Positions 10,539-23,216 of a stretch of 56,155 nt of DNA are shown here, in pieces. The translations under genes and the position numbers were made by a program. The notes under the pieces were generated by a model. It searched no databases. It saw only the letters and a program-made list of their open reading frames with translations, and was not told where the DNA came from. Source of the DNA: Lingula anatina (lineage: Eukaryota; Brachiopoda; Lingulata; Lingulida; Lingulidae); contig NW_019773668.1 in assembly GCF_001039355.2 (NCBI RefSeq), positions 1-56,155 on the forward strand, given 5' to 3'. The stretch's first letter is position 1. Each line of letters starts with the position of its first letter.

Positions 10539-13500
10539 GTAACCATTGCCAGCTAGTAACTGTTTCTATGCTTACTGAATTAGAAACAAAATTGATTAGT
10601 GGTAGTTTTTGTATGATTTTGGATGATGATTCAAATATTCATAAAATGTTGGGAATAAGAGAATTGTTATAAATTGTAACTACATTATACTGGGTTCATG
10701 CAGTCTTGAAAAGTGCCCTTCACCTTGAATTTGGTTTGTGGCCTTCAAAAGAATTTGAAATTGCTATTAGCCTTGAAATGGTCTTGTATTCCATCATTCT
10801 TATCCTTTGAAAAAGTTCTTAAATTTGAAGATGAAGTTATTTGTCAAAAATAATTTCAAATCTTGTGGTTTTAACCATTTGCATTCAAAATATATCCTGA
10901 AAAATACTTGAATTAGAGCCTAAAAAGTCCTTGTTGTCCTTGAATTTGTTCTTAATGTTCCTGTCTGAACCCTGCTTATAGCCAAAGGGTTTCACACCTC
11001 TAGCTGCATTTTTCCTTTCTTTCATCCATGTTGAAAATTGCATTTGTTTAAGATAATTTTAATTTTAGTCATTTGTGAACAATATCTGATGGATTTATGT
11101 GTAAATGATTTCATGTCATAGTCATTTTCAAATGATATATACAATTTGTATACTGTTTTCAGGTTACCAACCAGATGGTCTTGATATGTAAGGAGTACAT
11201 TAAAGACAACACTGTTAGTGATGAGGATGTGGATGAACTGTGGGAGTTAGTAAGGTTAGAAGTACAACACAGAGACTTCAGTAACACAACAGACCCACAG
11301 CAGAAGCACCTCAGAGAACTGGTGCAAAGTAAACTAAAGGTAAAATCCTGCATGTGTTGGTTATTATAAAGTCTTTCTTATTCAAGGCATTGTAGAAAAA
11401 TAAAACATGGTGGAACCTTCAAAACAGAAAAAAAATTTAAGGACTGTTTGCAGTTTATCTTTGATGGAGTAAAGCATACATTCTTTACCAGAACTTAATG
11501 AGAAGGCTGTGTGTATGTATTTTTACTTAAAATATATGTTTAAAAATTTTGACTTTTCAAGTTTTAAGCATGCTTGTCACACGCTTATAAATGTGTATTT
11601 TCTCCATTGCAGGCCTCAAGAGGTAGACCTAGAGCAACAAAAACCAGTGGAGAAGAAGATGACACTTTGTATGGCAGATTGAGAGCTTGTTTGACCCTAC
11701 AGAGTGCATACCGAGAGTCTTTGAGGTCTCTCAGAGACTCCCTGGGAGTAGCACACAATCTGTCACATTTCCCCTCAATGAGCAGCATAGGTGGCCCACC
11801 TGGCAGTGTGTCTGGGAGGTAGGAAACACTAATNAAAATAAAACTTAAATGAAAATACAAAAAAGTTAATATGATACTAACAAAGCTCCGTAGAATACCC
11901 TTTTTGAACATCATTTAAATTTTAATTAATTAAAGTTCTTTTGATGTTCATCATCAGTGTGCTAAAATATGCAGTTTATTTAGAATAAAATGTTTCTTTT
12001 TTCTTTGGTATGTACAATTATAAATGACAGTACATAGTTCTCATTTGCATTTGAAACATCCTGAAAAATACTTGAATTAGCGCCTAAAAAGTCTTTGTGG
12101 CCCTTGAATTTGTTCTAAATGTTTTTGTCTGAACCCTGCTTACGGCTAAAGGGTTTCACACGTCTAGCTGCATTCTTTCTTTCTTTCATCCATGTTGAAA
12201 ATTGTCTGTTTTAGATAATCTAAATTTCAGTCATTTGTGAACAATATCTAATTGATTTATGTGTAAATGTTTTCATGTCATAGTCATTTGCAAGTGATAT
12301 ATACAATTTGTATACTGTTTTCAGGTTACCAACCAGATGGTCTTGATATGTAAGGAGTACATTAAAGACAACACTGTTAGTGATGAGGATGTGGATGAAC
12401 TGTGGGAGTTAGTAAGGTTAGAAGTACAACACAGAGACTTCAGTAACACAACAGACCCACAGCAGAAGCACCTCAGAGAACTGGTGCAAAGTAAACTAAA
12501 GGTAAAATCCTACATGTGTTGGTTATTATAAAGTCTTTCTTATTCAAGGTATTTTAGAAAAATTAAACATGGTGGAACCTTCAAAACAGAAAAAAATTTT
12601 AAGGACTGTTTGCAGTTTATCTTTGATGGAGTAAAGCATACATTCTTTTCCAGAACTTAATGAGAAGGCTGTGTGTATGTATTTTTACTTAAAATATATG
12701 TTTAAAAATTTTGACTTTTCAAGTTTAAGCATGCTTGTCACACAGTGTATCTTCTCCATTGCAGGCCTCAAGAGGTAGACCTAGAGCAACAAAAACCAGT
12801 GGAGAAGAAGATGACACTTTGTATGGCAGATTGAGAGCTTGTTTGACCCTACAGAGTGCATACCGAGAGTCTTTAAGGTCTCTCAGAGACTCCCTGGGAG
12901 TAGCACACAATCTGTCACATTTCCCCTCAATGAGCAGCATAGGTGGCCCACCTGGCAGTGTATCTGGGAGGTAGGAAACACTAATCTATTTATCTGTTGT
13001 AAAATATTTATTCAATCTCTCTCTCTATATATATATATATTTTAAAGAGGTTTAAAGCTACATTCATATCATGAGATGGTTGGTAATGCTAAAGTTGGTA
13101 AAGTCCTCTACCTGAGATGGAGCCCAGTTGCTGCAGTGCTATGAGACCAAGTTTCCATTCACCAGATCACCTGGATAAGATATGTACATGTACTATTCTA
13201 TCATACCTCAGAGCAGTTTCCGTTTTTATCTTGAAAAAAACATCAATTAGTTTGGTATAATTGAAACTGTTATAAGTTTGAATTAATAAAAAATCAATTT
13301 TTTTAGCCGCCCTAAAGCAAAGGGGTCACGATTGACGCCAGGAGGAGGGCCTCCCTCAAAGAGATCATCCTCATTGGCTGGAGATCATGAAGGTCATGGG
13401 GTCGCCATGGCTGATGAGGAGGCCATCTTAGGTCACATGGATGCCTTCTGTGGACGCATCAGACAAATGATTGATGTGATCAACACATTATCACAATATC

Positions 13501-16500
13501 AAAAGTAAGTTAACCTCACTTCCTGTTGCTTTTTGTAACCTCAATTTGTATTAATCTCTGCTGTAAAGTCAATAACTTGTACTAATACACATCAAACTCC
13601 TATCATTGAGCAATCTTTTTTTAATCACATTATTTGTATAAAATACTTTGCTTATTGACACCCCTGTTTTGGAATTCTTTTATATATTTCAAGTTCCAAA
13701 ATACCTGAAATATTTTTCATCCCAACATAATTCATACAAGCTTAAGATGATGTCGATGTTTTAAATCCATGTTCAGGTGACTTTCAACACTTACAGTCTA
13801 TTTGAACCAAAGCATTCCTAATGGTGAATGGTAATTTGTGTTGTAGGATGCTGATCAGTACTGATGGTCTGCCTCGCCCCAGGAGAGATGACATGGCTTA
13901 TGATGGAGATCTCAGTGATGATGAAGACACTGGGTCTCAGGATGATGGTATGTGCAGTTAGATAGAAGTGGGTGTGAATATGTGTATGTTTGTGTGAGTG
14001 TGTGCACACGTGTGCATGCTTGTGAAAAGTTGAAGATAGCAGGCACACTAGTTTTTATTAAAGAAATGCTTTGCATTTATAGATGTTTGAAAATTTTGTC
14101 CAATGCCTTTACCATTATGCTTATTTTGCATTGAAAAGAGCCAAAATTAACATAATTATTTAAATGTTGTACCTCATTATTTTAGTGCCCCAATCTCCCT
14201 CAAAGTACAAACCTCCCAGTGATCATGGTGGTCCTCCACTCAATGTGATAGATGAAGATGAGGAGGAGGAGCTTGCTATGATGGTCGACAGCCGTGAGAA
14301 GCAGACCCCCAAGCATACAAGACGCCATCATGATGAGAGCCATGACTCAGAGGGGCAACAGGGGCTGACCAAGGAAGATGCCAAGATTCTGAGTAAGTTG
14401 TAACACAATGTGATGTTATTCTAACAATAATTTATGCTTCTGTTGGCTGTTTTTCTGTTGATGTGATTTCAGTCTGATAACTATGAATACAGCACTTGGA
14501 ACGTAACATTTTTTGTGAATTTAGATGTTACCAGGTCAATATTTTGAAGCTGGTTTGAAAAGTATCGACATTTGGATCAAAAGAATATATCTTATGGGTA
14601 ACATGGATTAATCAGATATTGTGCAGCAGTGTCTTAGTATCTCTGAGAATCATAACCGATAAAGAACAGTGTGTTATTGTTGCAAGTATTTCGGTTTATA
14701 ACTTGAGCCCAGCAGCTTTCAGATGTGGTATTACTAGCTTTTGTATCCAAAAGACATTTCCTGGTGTCAAGTCACATTTTCACATTTTACCTCTATGTTC
14801 AGGACAATATTACCCAGAAGACTCAGAGACTGCAGAGGGTCCCAGTGTGGCTGCTGTGGTAAGAGACCACTCCCAGAAAATGGCCAAACTCATGGCAGAG
14901 AGTGTGACTACAAAGACTATGTTAGATGTAGAGTCAAAGGTAAGGATCAAGCATGTTTTTGGTTAATAAACAATGTTAATGTAGTCCTGTAGTCCTATTA
15001 TCCTACCATACTTTAAAATGTCAAATAGTAGCTTGTGTATCATTTAACTAACGCCATGTGTTGTTTTGTGGTTCATTTTAACAAAACTGTCTTTATATCC
15101 ATGAAATCAGATTTTCATATATGGTGTAGTGGAATGATATTTTTTCAAAAAGAATGCTTAGCTGTACTTACTGAAATATGTTTTTATTATTTTTTTTATA
15201 TCAGTTTGATAATGATTTGGTAGCCCTGTACAGGGCTTCACCTACCATGGTAAGAGCACATCACCACTGGGCACAGTTGTTAACTTAATCTTTTTTTTTT
15301 CATCTGTTAGCAGCTATTTTCTCATTTATTTACTTTGAAATAAAGTTTCAGTTATGTATTTATGTTTAATTTTTGAAATGGTTTCTTGTGACACAAAATA
15401 TGCTGTTGAGTTGATTTCTGTTTGGGGATTTTTTTTTTTTTTAAGGCAGACATATTTTTTTTAATTTCAAAATAAGTTTTTGATTAATTTATTTACTTAT
15501 ATTATTGTCTTTGTGGATATGCATTTTGATCAGAAGCTTAAGTATTCCAGTTTGAAACAAGTTTATAAGCACTTTCTCACTTTAAGATTATTTTGTCACT
15601 AGTATGTTAGTATAAAGTAGTCTAAAATCACCCACAGATTTTTTAGCAGTATCCTAAGTCTCACACATACTTTTTAGTGAAAAAAATGAAAATAAACAGG
15701 ATTTACAAGCACAAACACAATTAGAAAATGCACAATTACAGATTGTCATTAAAATTTGCTTATAGTTATTAAAATTTTCTTATTTTAAAGGCACTTCACA
15801 TTCAGTTTTAATCATCTCAAAGAGTATTTAGAATATTCCAATTTGATTTTTTCACAAATCTCAGTTGATCTAAAATATACACTGTTTCTAAGTGCACAAA
15901 ACTTTCAGGATTTGACTTGTTGCAGTTGAATGTAATAATCCTAATAAATAGTCATACTTGTTTTCCAAAGCTGAACAATTAAAATAAAGAATTAAAAGAT
16001 TCAGTTCTTTTACATTCGGCAATCAACATCAAGTGCATGTAAGTAAGTGGATACTAAAATGATGTATAGTTAAGGGAAGCCATAATGTATAGTTAAGGGA
16101 AGAGCATTGTTTGTATAATATTTGATCCATGATAGTTTTTACTCTAAACTAACTCTGTGATCTTTTCTTGCAGGACAAAGATAAATTTGAAGAAACTTAT
16201 ACAGGATTTCTCTTAACTGTGCAAGACTTGGAGAAGTTCCTTGGGGCCTACCTCAATGCTGTGTTCATGAGGAAAATGAAAACACAAGAGGGGCTACAAG
16301 TGATAACCAGGTAATTATACTGCTTCAGTATTATATGGTCTCAATCTAAGCATTGTCCTGTGATTTATGTCATGTGTTTAAAGGGCATGTATTCAGCCTC
16401 TTAGACTACTAATAATATTTGTTCTATACAAGACATGTTTTTTAAATAAATTAAATTTGAAATTAATCTTTTAGTTATTATAGAATTGTGATGTTTATAT

Positions 16501-19500
16501 TCATTGCACCTTTTGACTTCTAGTTTATAAATGGCATCTTTACTTGTGATAGAAAGTATTATTTGAAATTTCTTTTTTTTTTCTTGTTTTTCTAGATTTA
16601 CACCAATCATGTTCCGTCCAGGTATCCGAACTGTGATAAGTGAGAAATTTGTTGAGATGTTTAACTGGTATGAGGGAGATTTGGAAGAAGTGGCAAAAAT
16701 GTATGAGAAACACAAGGTAATTAGCAATGACACTGTGCAAGGCATTAATATGTCTTCATTACATTGTTGTTCACTTTGGCCTGAATTTAACATAATCATT
16801 ATGATTAACTTGCTATCCTGGTTTGATCCTTTAATATTTAATTTTGTTTTAGCGCTTTATCTTATTTCCTCATGAAAGTATTATATTTCATCTGCTTTGA
16901 GTGTAACTCAGAAACCAATTCTCTTGGAGAGTCCCTTAATTGTATCTGTTGTATTGTACATCAAAAATTGATGTTTTTGAAATACATATCAGGATGCCCC
17001 TCAGATGCTCCGTAATGCTCCTCCAGTGGCAGGAGCCATCCACTGGTCCAGACAGCTGCTCAAACGTATAGAAGACCCCATGAAGGTCTTTCGTGAAAAC
17101 AAAGCAATTACGCAGCTCAAAGACTTTGGCAGAGTGTGTAAAGTCTACAACAGACTGGCTACAGCTTTGGTGACTTTTGAAAGTCTGTGGTTTAGTGACT
17201 GGAAGTCCAGGATAGAGCAGGCCAGGGATGGACTCAGAGCCACTCTGTTTGTACATCACCCAGAGACCAAGCAGGTGGTGGTTAATGCTGATGAAAGGTA
17301 TGTGGACAAAAAGGGGGTAAATGAGGCATGTTCTCAACTCTCCTAACTTAGATCAGAAAAGACTAATTTACCTCGCCAGACTTTCCCATTGCTTAACATG
17401 AGGTTTAAAACCATATGGAAGGATGTTGCTAGTACTTCTAGTGTAATCTGGTTGTCTGGTAATGTCATTTAGTCAGTGTCTGGAGTCATTGTTGTACAGT
17501 ATCTGCTCTTCACTCTTAAAAATTAATCCTGCTCACATTTGGCAAAATGTCTATAATGTAAGACTTGCTAGCCTGGAAAATTTCTTGCTTTGTGGTTCTT
17601 TAGCCTCATGGATGTATCTTATTGATAGTTATTTGACAGAGATGAATTTCTTAAATGGATATGATTTTGGAGACAACAGAATATTTTTAGCCAACACAAC
17701 TGCTGTGTCATGTGAATAAATACTTGAACCTAATGTTAACACTTTTTCAGAGTGCTGGAACTTATCCATGAAGCCAAATGGCTAACCAGGCTGGGCATAG
17801 AAATCCCAGAATCTGCTCAATCTGTCCTGAACCAGGAGGACCGCTTCAAGAGCTACAAAAGTCACCTAGAATTGTGCCTTCAGGAGTTCCACAGTGTGTG
17901 TAACTCCATCCCTGAGTCTCTCAAGCTCTTATTTAAATCTCACATTGAACAAGTGCAATTAAATTTCCAACCAGGGTTGTCCACATTGGCTTGGAACAGC
18001 ATGAATATAGGTATTGGGTTTTTCTATGGTAGTTATATTTTTAAAATATGTATCATGCATAGGCAAGAGATTTCTTTTGAAGGAATTAAGACTTTTTATG
18101 TCTCATTCTCTTATGAACAATATTAAATTTATTGTTTCAGACATTGCTGTAGTGTCTTTGTCATGCGTCATAAAAATGTGTATTTTTGTGAATAATTTTT
18201 TCTTTTTTTTAACAAATTTTTCTGTCAATATTGTTTTTTTTTTTTTGCAGCGGTAATGTCTTTTAGGACAGTGGTTGTATTTATGATCAGTTTTCTACCT
18301 TTGAAATGTATGCTTTGTTTATTTTGTAGTTGAATATTAAACTATATTTTCTTATGCATTTCAGATGCCTTCCTTCACCAAATCCACACAGCTACATCCA
18401 AGCTGAAAGCACTGGTTGATGGTGTGAACAATATAGTAGATGTGAAAGTTCAGACAACCATTGATAAAGTTAATGCCATGTTCCTGTTTGACTATGATTT
18501 GGCTTTCTCTAAGTCTTGGGTAAGTTTTATTTATAATTTTTATAATGTCTTGTTAAAATTTAGTCACCAAGTTATTATGCATTTTACAAAAGGTTTCAGT
18601 CTCAGTGCTCTTTGGTCTGATTATTTGTGAGCCAAGAGAAAAAACAAAGAAGGTGATATACATTTTAATTCTATGTGTATGATAATATACACATTAAATT
18701 GGTAAAAATATGTGATCTTTCTCAAGTGTGGTGACAATAAGTTCCATTCAGTTCCAAGTCTTTTGGTTATGAAATTGCAAGTCACATGTTTGATAAAACA
18801 GTAATTTTGAATTACTCTAAGTTAAGGCTGAGGATCCTCCCTATTCTCTAAGTTTTGATTGTTCTTTCTAGCCTCCCCAAGAATTCATAGAAGTCATTGT
18901 GCAAAGTGTCAAAGACAAGGCCAGGGAAATGTATGGCCATGTGAGCACCATTGAGAGGGGCATGCATGAGATTGTTACCATGCTGACCAATAGAAAGGTA
19001 GGAGTAGTCATATACTTTCTTTTTATTGTGAAATACTTTACTGTTGGTGTTAAGGACTAAAAAAAAAGAATACAGTAATATACTATCCTGTTCTTGTTGA
19101 AAGAAATGTTTTACTCTTTTAGTGGTTAAAATTGATGTGATTTGTACCCCATTTTTGCTGCTGAAAATTAACTAAACCTTTTTTCAGGTTCTGCACAAAC
19201 ACTTACATAAAGATATTCAGACCATTTTAAGTTTCACAAGGATCTTTCCATTATCTTTCCTATCAGCTTAGTATGCATTAACACATTTGCTTTTCTTTCA
19301 TCTCTGATAATTCCTTTTAAGCACATTGTAGTTTGCCTTTAAAAGTCTTCAAGAATTCACCTATTCAAAAACAAAACACACATTAATACTTTCAGGATGG
19401 ACCCCAGGCTCCAAAGCCTCCCTCAAAAGTTTCTTCGAAATTGTCCAACAAAGGGAAAAAGCTAACAAAGGTTTATAATCGATTTGAATGCATGCTTTCC

Positions 19501-22500
19501 ATTGAGTTTGAATCTGAAATTACTGCCTTTTTGAGCATTTCTGATGTGGATTGTGTGTAAGGAAACATTGGCACACACTGTTTTGAATCTTATGCAAAAT
19601 TTTTAAGGAGTTTGGACTTACTTAGAGACATGAAACAGGTTTAACTTCATCATTTGACATCAACAGACAACCAGTTTGCCATATGTGGAGTTTTATATTC
19701 CATGTATGAGGTCCTTGATTTGTACTGTTGGTCATGCAGAAATGTATCAGACTTGTTGCAAAAAGTGTGCAGAAGATTGTGCCAATGTTACCATTTATTA
19801 AACCTGATGTTGAATTTTGAAATGAAAATATAATAACTGTATGAGAAAAGGTAAGTGATGTGATTGATCATTTGATTTTGTTTTGTCTGAACTTATCCTC
19901 ATTATGATGAACCTGCATGTGATTGGATTACAGTGTGTGGATTGATTAAAAACAGATGCAGAAACTTAGTAATACACATCTGACAACTTTTCTTATTACC
20001 CCTTTACATCTGCAATGCACAAATCTTTTACTAACCAGCATTTCAGGAATCTGTTATTTTTCAGGTTTTTTTTCTTTTTTTTTTTTTTTGCTACTGTTTT
20101 TTCTATTGCAGCAAGCATGTTACAGGTCAGAATTACCAGATTTAAGCTTACCGCTTCATTCCTGCTGCCTTGAAGAACAACTCTTGGGGAAATTCAGAGG
20201 CTGTGCCTTTTCAAGATTTACAACTAGGCTTTCATNTTTTCTTTTTTTTTTTTTTTTGCTACTGTTTTTTCTATTGCAGCAAGCATGTTACAGGTCAGAA
20301 TTACCAGATTTAAGCTTACCGCTTCATTCCTGCTGCCTTGAAGAACAACTCTTGGGGAAATTCAGAGGCTGTGCCTTTTCAAGATTTACAACTAGGCTTT
20401 CATTTTAAAACATTTTCAACTTCCAGCTGCCTTCTTTTAATGTACTAAAGAAACTCAATACAATGAAGCGCAAATGGAAGAGAACTATCGAGATTGATGA
20501 AGAACAAGCTGAGAAAGAAAAGGAGAAAAGAGAACGGAAATACCTGCAAATGGTTATTTGGACATTTGTTACTTATTTTGATAACTTTTGCACTGTTTTA
20601 GCATCCACTTTGACCCACTGTGTACACCTGTTTTGCCACTGTGTGCACCCACATTGAACCCACACTGTCCACTGACTGTGCACCCTGTTAACATCATATT
20701 GGTTGTGAAGTGATGTTTTTGTGTAGTGAATCTTAGCTTAGTATTGTTATGTATTTTTAAGATACCTGGAGCACTATGCAGTTGCTGTGATTTTGATTTG
20801 CCACATGAATTCTTTGTTGTTTATGTTATTTTTTAAGCTTAGCAAATAGTTATAGAATTCATAAGCTGTACATGTGAATTTGCGAAGTCTTTGCATACCA
20901 GGTCCATATAGAATTTGATTATTCTGTTATCTTTTAGAGAATATGAAATTATAGAAGAAAGACCATAAACTTAGAAGATCTCTTGCTGAAAAAAAAATAT
21001 TTAACATAATGTTTATCCTTTTAAATCTATAAGAAGTGCAAAGGCTTTACATTGGACATAATCAGCATGTTTATTGTTATAATGGATTAGGAAATAGATA
21101 TCACTTAAAGATGTAATTTATTTTCACTAGAATACTGTAGTAAAATTGTCATTTTTACTGTATTGCTATGCAGCTTATGAAAGTTAGATAGTTTTTATTA
21201 AAATAGATCTCAAGAGGTTAATTTGTTAGTTTCGTTATCGTTGTTAAAAGTTTTGTAATAATGCAATAGTATTAGAAGTTTTATTTGATAACTGTTATAT
21301 TATTATGTGAGTAATTAATACTTTCATGTTAGTAAAATGTAGTCTTAAATTACCACTTTTCCTTCTACTGTGGTGATATCTGGTCAGGATCAAGTCTTTA
21401 CTTTTTAGATAACTTTAGGTAAACTTATATATTCTCACATAGATGTAATGATTTGAGTAAAGGGTTTCTTCCTTGAAACACTATTTGAGAGTTAACAATG
21501 TTGTTGCTGTTGTCTTTAGGCTGACATCCCCATCCCAGCGGGTTTCAAGTCCAACAAGGACAAAGAAAAAGTGACCACCCCAGGACCTGGGATGACACAA
21601 GAAGAGGAGGAAAAACTGATCAATGATATTCTCAGTAAATGATAGCTCTTTTATTGATTCTATTACTAAACAATCAAGTAATCAATACTAATGCTTACCT
21701 GTTATAAGAAAATTGCCAATAAAGCAAAAGGAAATTGGCCCTTATACAATAATTTTATTAAAATTTATATTGATAGGTACCCAGTATAAAGAAGACAGTT
21801 TAAAGGTCTATCCCACTCAACTTCATTATATACCAAAAATAATGAGACAATTTTAGAGGAGTCAATCTTTTAAAGTTCTCAAGTAGAATATTCCCAATCT
21901 GTAACTTTGTATCTGAATGTAGAATGAGAATATTTCACAATTATTTGATCTTTCTTTGTTCTTCCCATCAGATCACTACTGCGCCCAGGTGTATGACGCA
22001 GTGCTGAATTCCACCAGGAGGTCCCTGGTCACCATTGCTGAGGCATGTGGATGTGACAGTGAGACCATACGAGTTGTCAGTGCCATGTCCAACCTGTCTG
22101 AAAATTCAGACCCCCAGTCTCAGCCTGCAAGCAGACCAGCATCCAACATGAGCAACAGGAGGCCAGGAAGTAGCTTGTCCATGTTGTCCAACATGACCTG
22201 GACAACTGAGAAAACTCATGAGCAGACTTACCTGCAGTAAGTGTTAATGTTGTTCATAAGAAAAGCTGTGCATCTTCTGTTAGGGGTATTGTCCAATTGG
22301 TCCATGATTGAATAATAAACTGGAAATAGACAAACTTTTGTCACAGGATGATCAATAGTTACCCATTGCATCTATTTTTAACTCCCATCTGTGATATTAG
22401 CCTGTCTATTCCAGTGTATTTTAGTTATTAGAAACTTTTTGGGATACATTTACAAAGAAGTTGTATTTCTTTCAAAATATACAAGCTGTTTTGTTCTTGT

Positions 22501-23185
22501 CATTGCTTTTTGTATTAACATTATACCATATTATTATTGCATGACTGTAAGAACCATTATTTATCTTTATTAATTTTCATTGTGTTTATTTTTAATTGTG
22601 CACATGAACATTAGCAACGTATAAGTCTAACAGCTTATTTGCCTAAACTGTTTCATTTGTATTAATACTTTTTGTGGAGACTTTCTTTTATATTTTAACT
22701 AACAAAGTAGTCACTTTTTGTTTAAACACTCTTTGTCAAAGTGATTTTTATTTTACTATTAACCATTTTAATATAATTGTTTATGAGTCTATATGTTTTG
22801 TATTTTGTACCTTTTCTTTTATTATATTATTCAAAACTGCACTTCATCTGTTTGTATTGTGTCTAACTGCTGGTTTCAAACAATTAATCCTCTGTTGTTC
22901 AATAGACACTTACAGGATGATGTGACTTACTTCAGGTAATAATATTAGTAGTGGACTGTAGTGGCCAGAAGTGGACCATAGTGGTCTTCTCGCTCTGTGC
23001 TGTGTTTCTACACACATTTTATCTTTTATTATGACTATCTATATGCCTCTTTAGTATTTTAATACAAACACCACACTTGCCCTTGCTGTTGATTTGCCAG
23101 GGGTGTGTACTGTGCATTCATGTGACTTAAATGTCACAAATCTGCAACCTGATGGTCAATTGAGATGCCATTTCCAAAAAAAAAA

Positions 23186-23216
<31 letters not shown>

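Larger units (their letters stand above)
19471..21519 (+). other. Dynein intron 18, containing duplicate 2 and a candidate exon
   Basis: 2.05 kb. It holds the N-linked duplication (20070-20403) and a candidate phase-symmetric exon at 20427-20552. The rest is AT-rich without coding signal. Confidence 0.75.

Noticed and set aside
11163-12970. Mutually exclusive alternative exons 5-6 A/B
   Set aside because: The copies encode the same protein and are joined by an N, so there is no functional difference to select. Assembly duplication is simpler.
16401-16799. 132-codon minus-strand open frame opposite dynein exon 13
   Set aside because: Antisense shadow of a real exon plus intron. No similarity.
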